A stretch of DNA of 42,354 nucleotides from Candidatus Enterovibrio escicola. Its GTDB lineage: Bacteria > Pseudomonadota > Gammaproteobacteria > Enterobacterales > Vibrionaceae. The notes beneath the pieces are model-generated. The model was not told where the DNA came from and made no database searches. It saw only the letters and a list, made by a program, of their open reading frames with translations. Where the stretch lies: assembly GCF_002464935.1 (NCBI RefSeq), contig NZ_NBYY01000029.1, positions 1 through 42,354 on the forward strand. The letters are read 5' to 3'. This document shows, in pieces, positions 9,513 through 19,514 of this stretch. Made by a program: the position numbers and the translations under genes. The number at the start of each line of letters is the position of its first letter. The stretch's first letter is position 1.

Positions 9513-9546
9513 ATAAGAAAGGGGCCGCACATCTACGGCCTCTTTA
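9513..9546 (-). terminator. Rho-independent terminator of asnS
   Basis: On the minus strand AAAGAGGCCG and CGGCCCCTTT form a 10-bp stem with one mismatch around an 8-base loop. It is followed by TTTCTTAT and starts about 18 bp after the asnS stop. Confidence 0.75.
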
Positions 9547-9563
9547 GAACTATAAATCTAGAT

Positions 9564-10973
9564 TTAGAAATTTGCGCTACGTGGTGAGCGTGGGAATGGG
9601 ATAACATCACGGATGTTGCCCATTCCGGTGACATAAGTGACCAAACGATCAAATCCCAAGCCAAAGCCAGCATGCGGTACGGTACCATAACGACGCAGAT
9701 CGCGGTACCAGTTGATGTGCTCTGCCTCGATGCCTCTCTCACGCATACGTGCGTCTAGACTTTCTAAACGTTCTTCACGCTGAGAACCCCCGATAATTTC
9801 ACCGATACTAGGAGCAAGGACGTCCATCCCTGCAACAGTTTTACAGTCATCATTCATGCGCATATAGAACGCTTTTATGTCTTTCGGAAAATTTTTTACT
9901 ACAACCGGTGCTTTAAAATATTCTTCTGCAAGATAACGTTCATGCTCAGAAGACAGATCAATACCCCAATTAACAGGGAATTTGAATTCACGCCCAGAAT
10001 TTTTCAGTATTTTAATCGCATCTGTGTAGTCTATTTGTGCAAAATCAGACTCAATAAACTTTTGAAGACGTCTAATTATATCTTTGTCGATACGCTGAGA
10101 AAAAAATTCAAGGTCATCACAACGTTGTTGTAGTACCGAATTGAATACATATTTTAGCATGTGTTCTGCCAGCTTAGCAATGTCGTTTAGATCTGCGAAT
10201 GCAAGTTCTGGTTCAACCATCCAAAATTCTGCCAGATGGCGGCTGGTGTTTGAATTTTCCGCTCGGAACGTTGGACCGAAGGTGTAAACCTTACTCAGGG
10301 CACATGCGTATGCTTCTGCATTTAGCTGACCAGAAACAGTTAGGAAGGTTTCTTTACCAAAGAAATCTTCGTTGTAGTCAACAGTCCCTTTGCTGGTAAG
10401 AGGTAGATTTTCAAAATCTAGTGTTGACACACGGAACATTTCACCGACCCCTTCGGTATCAGATGCAGTGATCAATGGTGCAGATACCCAGATATAACCA
10501 TGCTCATAAAAGAAACGGTGAATAGCTTGATACATACAGTTACGCACTCGTGCTACTGCACCTATTACATTAGTACGTGGACGTAGGTGCGCCACTTCAC
10601 GCAAGTATTCGATAGAATGACGAGTTTTCGCCATTGGGTAGGTGTCAGTATCGACCACCCAACCAACGACTTTTATACAAGTTACTTGTAGTTCGGAGGC
10701 TTGGCCTTGGCCTAGACTTCCTACAACTTTCCCAGTAACTTCGACAGAGCAACCTGTGGTCAAACGTAGCACTTCTTCTTTGTAATTATTAAGCTCACGA
10801 GGAACAACTACCTGAATAGGTTCAAAACAAGAGCCATCATAAACCGCAATAAAAGAGATACCGGCTTTTGAATCACGACGGGAGCGCACCCAGCCACGGA
10901 CAGTAACTTCAACGCCAACTGCCGTTTTGCCGTGCAGCACGTCTGCTACGGGCATATAGTTCATAATTTGCAT
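9564..10973 (-). CDS. asnS: asparagine--tRNA ligase AsnS
   Basis: AsnS charges tRNA-Asn with asparagine in the cytoplasm. The protein is 469 residues, against 466 in E. coli. The N-terminal OB fold ([19 protein letters not shown]) binds the anticodon. The class II catalytic core has motif 2 ([21 protein letters not shown] area) and motif 3 (GFGLGFDRL). ATG 10973 has GGAG four bases away and is preferred. An internal ATG three codons on would give a Vibrio-like 466-residue protein. The gene is monocistronic, with its own terminator. Confidence 0.96.
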   Translation of the reverse strand: MQIMNYMPVADVLHGKTAVGVEVTVRGWVRSRRDSKAGISFIAVYDGSCFEPIQVVVPRELNNYKEEVLRLTTGCSVEVTGKVVGSLGQGQASELQVTCIKVVGWVVDTDTYPMAKTRHSIEYLREVAHLRPRTNVIGAVARVRNCMYQAIHRFFYEHGYIWVSAPLITASDTEGVGEMFRVSTLDFENLPLTSKGTVDYNEDFFGKETFLTVSGQLNAEAYACALSKVYTFGPTFRAENSNTSRHLAEFWMVEPELAFADLNDIAKLAEHMLKYVFNSVLQQRCDDLEFFSQRIDKDIIRRLQKFIESDFAQIDYTDAIKILKNSGREFKFPVNWGIDLSSEHERYLAEEYFKAPVVVKNFPKDIKAFYMRMNDDCKTVAGMDVLAPSIGEIIGGSQREERLESLDARMRERGIEAEHINWYRDLRRYGTVPHAGFGLGFDRLVTYVTGMGNIRDVIPFPRSPRSANF

Positions 10974-11311
10974 CTAACTCCGTTAAAAATTGCCCCATGT
11001 TCATCATAGGGTCATAGGGAAAAATAATTCGCATTTTAACTAACAATTTTACCTAGATACCGTTAATCTTCAAGATTTGTTATTAGATGCTAGTCTAATG
11101 GATAGATTCAGTTGTTATAATAACAATCCATTAAACTGTTTAAAGTTCGTACTGTTTGTTTGAGATTTTTGTGGAAATATGCATTTTCACATTGCTTGTA
11201 AAATGATAAACGCTGTACCGGATGATTCAGTTTGAGCTTGAAGACAATATTGGGTAGCATCACATTGTATAAACTCTGATCGCAGTAATATTTGCTCATA
11301 GGAATGTATAT
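10974..11311. other. intergenic region between divergent asnS and queD
   Basis: This is an AT-rich stretch holding both promoters. I see no recognisable riboswitch (in particular no preQ1 type ahead of queD) and no credible ORF; the reverse-strand reading of 11108-11317 has no family resemblance. AGGA at 11300-11303 is the queD ribosome site. Confidence 0.4.
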
Positions 11312-11674
11312 ATGCAAACTGAACTATTTAAAGAATTTATGTTTGAAGCCGCCCATTTATTACCACATGTTCCAAAAGGACATAAATGTGGTCGGTTGCA
11401 TGGACACTCATTTTTCGTGCGTATCTATGTTGCTGGTGATGTTATCCCATATACGGGATGGATTATTGATTTTTCGGAAATTAAAGAGGCTTTTAAGCCT
11501 CTCCTAGATAGGCTTGATCATTACTATCTTAATGATATTAGTGGGTTGGAAAACCCAACCAGTGAAGTATTAGCAAAGTGGATCTGGGATGAACTCAAAC
11601 CAAAACTGCCCTGTTTGAGTAAGGTGATGATAAGAGAGACCTGTACTGCAGGCTGTATTTATATCGGCGAATAA
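11312..11674 (+). CDS. queD: 6-carboxy-5,6,7,8-tetrahydropterin synthase QueD
   Basis: QueD converts dihydroneopterin triphosphate, the FolE product, to 6-carboxytetrahydropterin on the route to queuosine. The 120 residues match E. coli QueD closely in length and sequence. The zinc histidines H15, H30 and H32 and the catalytic cysteine C26 are in [20 protein letters not shown]. The H70/E109 catalytic region and the CTAGCIY ending are also present. The start is ATG 11312 with AGGA 8 bases upstream. It converges with queE, which encodes the next enzyme. Confidence 0.96.
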   Translation: MQTELFKEFMFEAAHLLPHVPKGHKCGRLHGHSFFVRIYVAGDVIPYTGWIIDFSEIKEAFKPLLDRLDHYYLNDISGLENPTSEVLAKWIWDELKPKLPCLSKVMIRETCTAGCIYIGE

Positions 11675-11704
11675 TCATCTGACGCACGTTGTTACATACC
11701 CCTG

Positions 11705-11719
11705 ATCTTATAGTAAGAT
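11705..11719. terminator. weak inverted repeat after queD
   Basis: ATCTTA-TAG-TAAGAT is a perfect but AT-only 6-bp stem about 30 bp past the queD stop. The low stem strength makes terminator function doubtful. Confidence 0.2.
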
Positions 11720-11876
11720 TATATATCCAATAAGTTCTAAGCTCAATCATTATGGATGGCAACGGACTAAGGTGTGTCTTGGTATTAATCACTTTAAATA
11801 TAACTCTTTCTAATAAGAACTGTCACCATAAAAAACGGACGTTCTATACATAGCATAACTTATTACATGCATTCCC

Positions 11877-12542
11877 TTATATAATATTCAAATACTTATG
11901 TATTTGAATGGACAAGCGCCAATTACGTTTGATACAGGTTTTAATACACAGGGCAGTCGCCCGCGATTTCTGATTGATGGGTTGCAAGGTAATTTCTATC
12001 GAATCGAGTAACGTAATACCATCTAGAAGGGTATCGAGTTTCTCGATATCACTCTCTGTTGCTACAGGATGTTTGATTTCGTTTGCCCGCTGCAATACGC
12101 ATTTTAATACTGGCAATTTCCCTCGCATGTTGATTTTAGGTGAAACTGTAACCCAAGTATCCTTACTGCTTTTTACTGGATAGGTGCCACTAGTTTCAAT
12201 TTGGCAACGGTATCCCGATGACTCAAGACGCCAAGTGAGTGGTTGCAAGTTATAAATACACGGTTCTCCGCCGGAGATGACAACGTGCTTTGAAGAGTAA
12301 TTCTGCTCTACGTATAACGCAATGATGTCAGCGTTGATAGAAGCCCATAGCGAGTTATCATTCGTTTTTGAAATAATAGTTTCAAAGTTACGTTCGTCAG
12401 TAGGCAAGGCACCCCATGTGTGTCGGGTATCACACCAAGGACAACCTACAGGACAACCTTGTAGGCGGATAAACACAGAAGGGACACCTGTGAAGATTCC
12501 TTCACCTTGAATGCTCTCAAATATTTCATTGACATTGTACAT
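11877..12542 (-). CDS. queE: 7-carboxy-7-deazaguanine synthase QueE
   Basis: This radical-SAM enzyme converts 6-carboxytetrahydropterin to 7-carboxy-7-deazaguanine. The 221 residues carry the QueE-type cluster motif C30-x3-C34-x2-C37 (GCPVGCPWCDT), FESIQGEGIFTG at the N-terminus, the SAM-contacting ISGGEPC and QIETSGT. The ending RNWRLSIQIHKYLNI matches the enterobacterial subtype, so it is not a QueE of another clade. It is convergent with queD. queC, the next gene of the pathway, is not in the window. Confidence 0.95.
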   Translation of the reverse strand: MYNVNEIFESIQGEGIFTGVPSVFIRLQGCPVGCPWCDTRHTWGALPTDERNFETIISKTNDNSLWASINADIIALYVEQNYSSKHVVISGGEPCIYNLQPLTWRLESSGYRCQIETSGTYPVKSSKDTWVTVSPKINMRGKLPVLKCVLQRANEIKHPVATESDIEKLDTLLDGITLLDSIEITLQPINQKSRATALCIKTCIKRNWRLSIQIHKYLNII

Positions 12543-12843
12543 ACAGCTTCAGTGGTCAAAGTTAAATTTTAGGAAAGATTATGTCAGTTAATCGTGCGAC
12601 TGTCTTGGGTTGTTATGTAGGGCAGGGAAATGAAATAAGCGCAACAAACTAAAAATTTGATAAGTGAGTTAGCTGATTAAAAGATTTAGGTCTGCTATCA
12701 CAGATAAACACAAGGTTGTTATTAATGAATACAATAGCCTTTACCAACAGTTAACTCAAGAGTGAGATTTATGCCCCCTTTAGAAAGGGAAGGAGACTGA
12801 GATACTTATCAATGAAATCTGGTATATTATAGCACTTTTGGTC
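12543..12843. other. intergenic region upstream of queE
   Basis: It holds the queE promoter region and little else. A 23-codon plus-strand ORF starts at 12581 with AGGA upstream but has no family resemblance. A perfect inverted repeat CCCTTTAGAAAGGG lies at 12776-12789 without a T-run. No queC remnant is visible. Confidence 0.4.
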
Positions 12844-12972
12844 GGCGTTGTTGATTAAATTAGGCCTATAATGCACTGCTCTCAGTGTTTTCTACAGTCC
12901 TAATGTATCTGCTGGCGAATAGGCATATCGCGTCTTATAACCTTATTCATCGCTTCACCAACTTGAGCATTG
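12844..12972 (-). mobile_element. IS5-family (IS903-like) 3'-end fragment
   Basis: It begins with the IS903-type terminal repeat GGCGTTGTTGATTAAATTAGG. On the minus strand it encodes the transposase tail (compare 39005-39097). It is cut exactly where an IS982 copy has inserted, at TAATTA (12973-12978). Confidence 0.82.
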
Positions 12973-13422
12973 TAATTAACCTAAGATCTGCATAAGCGCT
13001 TGCTTATCAAACTTAGTCATCTTAATGCTCGGCTTCTTTACTTGAAATGAATACGCGATAAGCCCCGACAGTAAGTTGACATAACTACGGTGCCGTAAAT
13101 GCTTGATTTGGAATATGTTTTTTAGTAGGTCAAAAACGGTTTCAATAATAAATCGTTTCCGGAGCATCAAGCGGTTCCAAAGTTTCATTACTTTGGGTTT
13201 CATATTTTTTCACACCCGTTATCAGTGTCACTCCCTTATCTGCACGTTCCCTCTCCAATGGACCAGAGATATAATCTTTATCTCCGTATAAGGGGTAGAC
13301 AGGGAATTAGTAAATTATCCTACATTAAGGATTTAAAGACACAAAATAACACGTACTTTCTCTTCAATCGCCAACCTTAAAACCTAGCTTTTTTAAAAGT
13401 TCGGGGATGGTACAGGTAAAAT

Positions 13423-13977
13423 TTATTTGTCTTTTGCTAAAAAACGACTAACTGTAGACGGATGTACTTGAAACAACCTGGCCGCATCAGCGCCTGTTTT
13501 TTTACCAGACGTAACCAATGAGACTATTTCGTCTTGCTGTTTTTTGGTTAGTTTCGGCCGACGCCCACCAACTCGCCCTTCTTTTCTGGCGGCATCTAGA
13601 CCATTTTTTGTACGTTCTCGAAGCATAGCTCGTTCAAATTCAGCAAACGAACCCACTATCTGCATCATCATACGTCCAGCAGGGGCTGAGGTATCGATTG
13701 ATTCTATGAGACTCAAAAAGGTCGCTCCAGCAATTTCTATTTTTTCTAAGATCGTTAGTAAATCTTTTAACGACCGCGATAGTCGGTCTAGTTTCCAAAC
13801 TACCACCGTATCGCCGAGGCGCAATTGCTCAAGCAGACGCTGTAACTCAGGTCGATCCCAGCGGCCGCCAGAGGCTTGTTCCTCGAAGACCAGTTTGCAC
13901 CCAGCGCTCTTGAGCGCTGCTACCTGTACTTGGGTGTCTTGATCTTGAGTTGATATTCGTACGTAACCACATTTCAT
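13423..13977 (-). CDS. tnpR: Tn3-type serine recombinase (resolvase) TnpR
   Basis: This site-specific serine recombinase resolves the cointegrates made during Tn3-type transposition. The preferred start is ATG 13977, giving 184 residues; an upstream ATG (14040) would add 21 residues before the conserved MKCGYVRIS start. Serine S9 in YVRIS is the nucleophile. Catalytic arginines lie in KLDRLSRS and FERAMLRERT, and a C-terminal helix-turn-helix reads KTGADAARLFQVHPSTVSRFLA. It is divergent from tnpA with almost no gap, so any res site must overlap the start of one gene. It is the only complete mobile-element protein gene I see in the window. Confidence 0.93.
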   Translation of the reverse strand: MKCGYVRISTQDQDTQVQVAALKSAGCKLVFEEQASGGRWDRPELQRLLEQLRLGDTVVVWKLDRLSRSLKDLLTILEKIEIAGATFLSLIESIDTSAPAGRMMMQIVGSFAEFERAMLRERTKNGLDAARKEGRVGGRRPKLTKKQQDEIVSLVTSGKKTGADAARLFQVHPSTVSRFLAKDK

Positions 13978-14043
13978 TGTTGCGATAACCTGTTGCCATT
14001 TATTTTTATTTTGCAATATATTTGTGCAACGCGCAAACAACCA

Positions 14044-16744
14044 TTGTTAACTCAACTAGAGCGTGAGGAGCTAAAAAGTATTCCGGGCGATGAATCAACG
14101 CTAATTCGGTTAACGTCATTCACACAGAAAGAAAAAGATCTCATCGATAAACGACGAGGTGATGCAAACAAACTTGGGTTTGCCCTTCAGCTTTGTTATC
14201 TCGATTACACTGGTGCAGTAATCGAAGTTGGTGTAATGCCTAACGCAAATTTAGTTACGATGGTGGCCAAGAATCTTAAGATCGATGTGAGTAAGTGGCA
14301 CGATTACAGTGAACGACCAACGACTCGATGGGAGCACTTTAAGGAATTATATGAATTTTTCGATTTAACTCCATTTACAACAGTTCTCCGAGAAAGAGTG
14401 ACTGAATACTTAACAGAGCTAGCAACTCGAACTGATAAAGGCATAGAACTGGCTAGAGACATGGTTATTTGGCTTTGCCAAGAGGGAGTTTTGGTTTCCT
14501 CGATTTCGGTCATTGAGCGTGTTTGTATTAAATCATTAACTGCTGGACGCAAGCGGGTTTATTCGACACTTACAAATGCACTGACTAAAAATCAAAAAAC
14601 AGCATTAAACAGTTTATTAGATCATCATGATAAAACTCATACTTCGACATTAGTCTGGCTGCGCCAACCTCCATTGAAGGCAAATACAAAATATATCTTA
14701 TTACACATAGAACGACTTTCCGTCGTTGAAGGTCTTGATTTGCCTGATGGCTTAGGCCGACTTATACATCAAAATCGATTGTTAAAAATCTCCCGTGAGG
14801 GAGGGAAGATGACGACTAAGGATTTGTCAAAATTCGAATCGAACAGACGCTATGCCACGTTAGCTGCAATTGCAGTTGAGGCTCGCGCAACCCTGATAGA
14901 TCAGATAGTAGATTTACATGATCGCTTTATTAACCAGATTTTCAATAAAGCAAAACGAACGCAAACAGAGAAGCTACAGCAGTCGTCAAAAGATATTCAT
15001 CACCAGCTCAATCAGTTCCAGAAAATAGGGCAAGCGCTGATCACGGCTAAACGGGAAGGGATGAACCCATTTGATGCAATAGAAAATGTAATGCCCTGGA
15101 GCCAGTTTGAAAATAGCGTTGGCAAGGCCACACAACTTACTACTAGCAACAACTATGATGTTTTGCACTTTGTAGCCGACGGCTATCAAACATTACGGCG
15201 CTATACACCGGCCATGTTGAATATTCTCAATTTAAAGGCGGCACCATCAGCCTCTGATTTGCTGCAAGCAATAAAAACAATACAGCAGATGAATAATGGA
15301 AACACACGTAGTGTGCCGAGCAATGCCCCGTTAAAATTTATTCTTAAACGCTGGAAACCGTTGGTATTAACCAACGGTCTTATCGACAGACACTACTATG
15401 AAATATGCGCGTTAACTCAATTGAAAGCCGCATTACGATCAGGGGATATTTACATTACCGGTTCGCGTCAATTCAAGGACTTTGATGATTATATGATGCC
15501 TTTAGCAGAATATCGTAATCTGGAAAAGAACCGCTCCTTACCTGTTAGTATTGATCCTCGATGCGAGAGCTATCTTGAGGAGCGATTATTGACACTCAAC
15601 AAAAACTTAGGAACTGTCAATGACTTAGCTTCTAAGGGCGAATTACCGGATGCCTCAATCTCTGAAAGTGGTTTGCGGGTCTCATCGCTCAAACGCCTTG
15701 TTCCGTATGAGACCGAACTTCTAGCTTCAAAGATTGTAGGGCTTTTGCCACACATTAAAATCACTAACTTGTTGGCAGAGGTTGACCAGTAGACAGGCTT
15801 TACGAAGCAGTTTAACCACTTAAAAACAGGCAAAGAAGCGCCCGACAGAACATCGCTACTGACTACGGTTTTAGCAGATACTATTAACTTAGGTTTAAGA
15901 AAAATATCTGAGGCCTGCCCTGGCACCACTTATTCTAAGCTAGCTTGGCTTCAAGCCTAGTATGTCAGAGATGAAACGTAACTATGTTCAAAATATTAGC
16001 ACTGCAATACGTGATTCTACCCACGTGTTAGACAGGCTTCTCTATCATGAGTCTGAACTCAGAATAGAGGAACACTATACCGATACGGCTGAGTTTACTG
16101 ATCATGTGTTTGCGCTAACCCATTTACTTGGCTTTCGCTTTGCCCCAAGGATAAGAGATCTAAATGATAAGCGGCTATTTGTTTCAGCCTCGATTTTAAA
16201 GGATCTTCCAGCATTGTCTTCAATGATAGGTCAGAAACTCAACATTAAACTCATCGAAGACTATTGGGATAACATATTAAGGCTTGCCTCATCAATTAGA
16301 CAGGGATCTGTGACCGCGTCTCTAATCTTGCGCAAGCTAGGAAGTTACCCGAGGCAAAACGGTCTAGCACTCACGCTAAGGGAGTTTGGGCGGCTTGAGC
16401 GTACGTTATTCATGCTGGAGTGGATTCAAAGTCCGAAGCTCAGACGACGAGTCCAAGTGGGTTTAAACAAAGGTGAAGCTCGTAATGCGCTTGCACGTGC
16501 CGTTTTCTTTAACCAACTGGGTGAAATTAGAGACCGTAGTTTTGAGCAACAGCGCTACCGCGCCAGCGGCTTAAATCTAGTCACAGCGGCAATTGTTCTT
16601 TGGAATACAATCTACTTGGAAAAAGCAGTAGAAACCCTTAGAAAACAAGGTATAGAGGTTGATGACAAGCTTCTTCAGCATATATCGCCCTTGGTCTGGG
16701 AGTACATTGCATTAACTGGAGAGTACCGTTGGCCAAGCCCTTAG
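14044..16744 (+). pseudogene. tnpA: Tn3-family transposase TnpA pseudogene
   Basis: The Tn3 transposase is a DDE-type enzyme of about 1000 residues that cuts the transposon ends. The N-terminal two-thirds are open to 15789. There a TAG replaces the family tryptophan in VDxWTGF, and a second TAG at 15958 replaces the tryptophan in WLQAW. About 100 codons between RDET and IRDSTHVLD are then deleted with a frameshift; in relatives this contains the second catalytic aspartate (DGTTSSSDGQ). The C-terminal 260 codons (15962-16744) remain, including [16 protein letters not shown] with the catalytic glutamate, and end at TAG. The true start is uncertain: TTG 14044 or further upstream at 13993. Confidence 0.92.
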
Positions 16745-16829
16745 CGTAGGATAATTTACTAATTCCCTGTCTACCCATATAAACACCCCAAAGCTCGTCA
16801 ACGGTTTCCGATACAGGCTTTTTATCATC

Positions 16830-17336
16830 ATATCCAGCTTAACTCCATGATGCTCTGATTGTAGAAATTATGATTAGTTCAAATATTTGACAACCGCACC
16901 GATCAACATTGACATCACAACCCCTACCTTTAAGGTGAAGTTGGTTCGTCAATATCGCCTTGCTATCCATAGATGGGAACTGAATTTCTACAATATTTGT
17001 ATTCACCACGTGTTATCAGCCTTGAAAAATGACGGTGGTGCGATTTACAGTACACGTCAATGACAGTTCCAAACTCGTATAAATAACTTCGTTACAAATA
17101 AAAGGTTCTACATTATAAACGCTATAATAAGCTTATTAAGTTCATTTCATATCTTCTTGTTCCAATGTTATTGGAGGACTTCATTCATCACCCGTACCTT
17201 ATGGATGCAATGTCTGTGATACAAAGAATCAGCCAACGAATTCTGGTAAAATGTCAGTTTATCACTTGCGACATATACCTATGGATTTCAATCATTTTAC
17301 CCAAGTATATAGTTCTCCACATTAAAAGGTTCTTAA
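16830..17336 (+). other. unassigned region upstream of fbp with one protein-like stretch
   Basis: The region must contain the fbp promoter. From about 16882 to 17063 one plus frame is open for some 60 codons, with a protein-like composition (KVKLVRQYRLAIHRWELNF then HHVLSALKNDGG). It starts after an in-frame stop and I cannot assign it to a family. It may be the tail of a gene destroyed when the neighbouring IS982 and Tn3-type elements arrived. Confidence 0.3.
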
Positions 17337-18353
17337 ATGTATAATATACGAACACTTGGCGAATTTATCATTGAAAAGCAGCAAGACTACCCACATGCCA
17401 GTGGCGAACTAAGCTCACTGTTGTCATCGATTAGACTAGCAGCAAAAATCGTCAATAAAGCAGTCAACAAAGCAGGTCTCGTCAATATTGCGGGCGCTTT
17501 TGGCAGCGAAAACATACAAGGCGAACAACAACAAAAACTTGACGTTTATGCTAACGAGAAATTTAAATCTGCCATGGCCGCACGTGATCAAGTTTGTGGT
17601 GTAGCAAGTGAAGAAGAAAATGATGTGGTAGATTTCGAGAAAGCGCTTGGCCGAAACGCAAAATACGTGATTTTGATGGATCCCCTTGATGGGTCTTCCA
17701 ACATTGACGTGAATGTCTCTGTCGGAACCATCTTCTCCATATATCATCGGATATCACCAATCGGAAAACCTACTACGATTGAAGACTTTCTCCAGCTAGG
17801 CAACAAACAAATCGCAGCAGGGTACATCATCTATGGATCATCCACCATGTTAGTATACACTACCGGAAATGGAGTGCATGGTTTTACCTACGACCCCTCA
17901 ATTGGCGTATTCTGTTTGTCACATGAAAGCATTATTATCCCACAAAATGGCAATATTTACTCTATCAACGAAGGAAACTACATCAAGTTTCCGTTAGGCG
18001 TGAAAAAATACCTCAAATACTGTCAAAAATATGTGCCAGACGAAAATAGACCCTACATCTCACGCTATATTGGTTCATTGGTGTCTGATTTCCACCGAAA
18101 TATGCTTAAAGGGGGTATTTACTTATACCCAAGCACCGCCGTGTACCCAAACGGGAAATTACGTCTTCTCTATGAGTGTAATCCGATGTCTTTCATTATT
18201 GAACAAGCGGGAGGGACTGCTTCAGACGGTAGGCAACGCATCCTAGATATCCAACCGACAGAACTCCATCAACGCGTTCCTTTTTTTGTTGGTTCCCCCA
18301 ACATGGTGGATAAAGTAGAAACGTTTCTCAAGCAATTTCCAGATCAGGAGTAA
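17337..18353 (+). CDS. fbp: fructose-1,6-bisphosphatase class I Fbp
   Basis: Fbp hydrolyses fructose 1,6-bisphosphate to fructose 6-phosphate, the committed step of gluconeogenesis. The 338 residues compare with 332 in E. coli, with about four extra at the N-terminus. Metal-site residues are in SEEEND (91-96) and in MDPLDGSSN (D115, D118). The allosteric N-terminal region [10 protein letters not shown], the [22 protein letters not shown] block and the AGG.ASDG block are conserved. The start is ATG 17337 with AAAAGG upstream. It stands alone among IS debris. Confidence 0.96.
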   Translation: MYNIRTLGEFIIEKQQDYPHASGELSSLLSSIRLAAKIVNKAVNKAGLVNIAGAFGSENIQGEQQQKLDVYANEKFKSAMAARDQVCGVASEEENDVVDFEKALGRNAKYVILMDPLDGSSNIDVNVSVGTIFSIYHRISPIGKPTTIEDFLQLGNKQIAAGYIIYGSSTMLVYTTGNGVHGFTYDPSIGVFCLSHESIIIPQNGNIYSINEGNYIKFPLGVKKYLKYCQKYVPDENRPYISRYIGSLVSDFHRNMLKGGIYLYPSTAVYPNGKLRLLYECNPMSFIIEQAGGTASDGRQRILDIQPTELHQRVPFFVGSPNMVDKVETFLKQFPDQE

Positions 18354-18510
18354 CTAATTGACTGTGTTGTCTCATCTAGAGATTGGGAAGCTATACCTCA
18401 TAGGTGGTATATAATCATGGTACTTTTTCACCTGTCACTTAACCGCAATCTGCAACTCCAATAATTTTGGATATAAGCAATCGGATCCTGTACTCAATGA
18501 ATTGATTATG
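18354..18510. other. short intergenic region after fbp
   Basis: No terminator hairpin with a T-run, ORF or RNA gene is recognised. Confidence 0.35.
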
Positions 18511-18800
18511 ATTTAAAGGTAATACTCACGTTCAATGAATATACCGATCACTTTGTTGTGCATTTTCGTTGATTTTGAGTATCCAATCGTTTTTCGGTTG
18601 AGTCCTTTCAAGCGTGTACAGAGGGTTGATTTTTCCTCTCAATGTGTTGTGTATAGAGCTTGCTAACGAATGTATGTATTCTCGGGAGAGATATCATATA
18701 CATTGAAACCGTCCGTACACCGAAATGCAACATTGAATATAGATAACCAATTGAAAAATAAATAGAATATCTTTCTTCTAAGACACCAAAATTCGTGAGC
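18511..18800 (-). pseudogene. IS1-family transposase C-terminal relic
   Basis: Minus-strand frames give the InsB-type order CTDGFNVYDIS (with the second catalytic aspartate), then VSKLYTQHIERKNQ, then RLKGLNRKTIGYSKS and HNKVIGIFIEREYYL, and end at TAA. Two frameshifts separate the parts. The N-terminal zinc-finger half and the element ends are not visible. Confidence 0.75.
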
Positions 18801-19264
18801 AATTATTTTTTAAATTGAGGCTCCCAAGCATACAAAAGCCAGCGAGGGATATTTTTGTTACCTACGAAAGACCGTTACTCATCTACTTCGCAGATACGCA
18901 CCACTTCCTGTACATCAAGAGGGAATGTGATTACACAGCTTTGTGTAAGTTTTTTAAAACTCTGACAACCCCATTAATGCTAATGTGTAGCACTCGAGAG
19001 GAGTGACTAATACCAGAATTATTCATAGAAAGTTCAACAATTTATTCTTTTAGCCCCGCCTGACAAGTCATGTATGTATCTTCAAGCTGGAAGATTAGGT
19101 AATAGGCTTGGAAAAGATAACGTTAGTGTCTATCAAGGCCGATACCCTGGCTTTAAACCGTTTTTGTTTGCGGGCATAAACGACTTTTAACGTCAACGGT
19201 AGTTATAATAATCACCCTGAAAAAGCATATCTTTTTACACGAAGAAAAACCTATTGAATACATA
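18801..19264. other. unassigned sequence between IS1 and IS5 relics
   Basis: A 63-codon plus-strand ORF (18815-19006) has no family resemblance. Near 19210-19262 there is partial similarity to 28268-28320, in the IS30 relic. Nothing functional can be supported. Confidence 0.3.
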
Positions 19265-19514
19265 ACCACTTTTTGGATAAACATCGCTGCCATGAAGGCA
19301 TGGCATTGTTTAAAGCATAACGGTCATAGTGACCGTGGGTTTATACTTTCGGACACCTCGATTGAAACGGCACTGATGGTGAAAGGTATTTTTAAGCTTC
19401 AACTTCATGGATTAAAAGGCTTTTCTAATTCGATTTTGACGTTGATGAATGTCCCGCTGAAATTCCCTACATCACTTGCATTAGTAAGTGTATGGAGACT
19501 GTAAAAGTTAAGTA
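19265..19514 (+). mobile_element. IS5-family 5' transposase fragment
   Basis: The plus-strand frame from 19292 reads SDTSIETALMVKGIFKL and LTLMNVPLKF, matching the N-terminal part of the copy at 38340-39097. It is cut at TAAGTA (19509-19514) by the following IS982. The intact IS5 sequence at 38488-38493 has the same TAAGTA. Confidence 0.75.

Larger units (their letters stand above)
13292..16777. mobile_element. Tn3-family transposon, immobilised
   Basis: The 3486-bp element has 32-bp inverted ends (left GGGGTAGACAGGG, right the same except the terminal base). It is flanked by the 5-bp target repeat TATAA (13287-13291 and 16778-16782) inside an IS982 copy. It carries a divergent resolvase and transposase pair and no passenger gene. 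The resolvase is open; the transposase is a pseudogene, so it cannot move without help. Confidence 0.93.
12979..16829 (-). mobile_element. IS982-family copy split by a Tn3-type transposon, 5' part lost
   Basis: 3' part 12979-13291 and a 50-bp continuation 16778-16829 are contiguous IS982 sequence once the Tn3-type element and one TATAA are removed. The 3' end carries ACCTAAGATCTGCATAAG on the plus strand and is flanked by TAATTA. The rest of the IS, including the transposase N-terminus, is missing after 16829. Confidence 0.85.

Noticed and set aside
13544-13942. 132-codon plus-strand ORF over tnpR
   Set aside because: Antisense shadow of the serine recombinase.
15790-15960. Stop-codon reassignment (TAG as tryptophan)
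   Set aside because: The TnpA remnant itself ends in TAG. Other dead transposases have TGA and TAA at Trp positions, uvrC and the kinase end in TGA, and further frameshifts and a deletion show plain decay.
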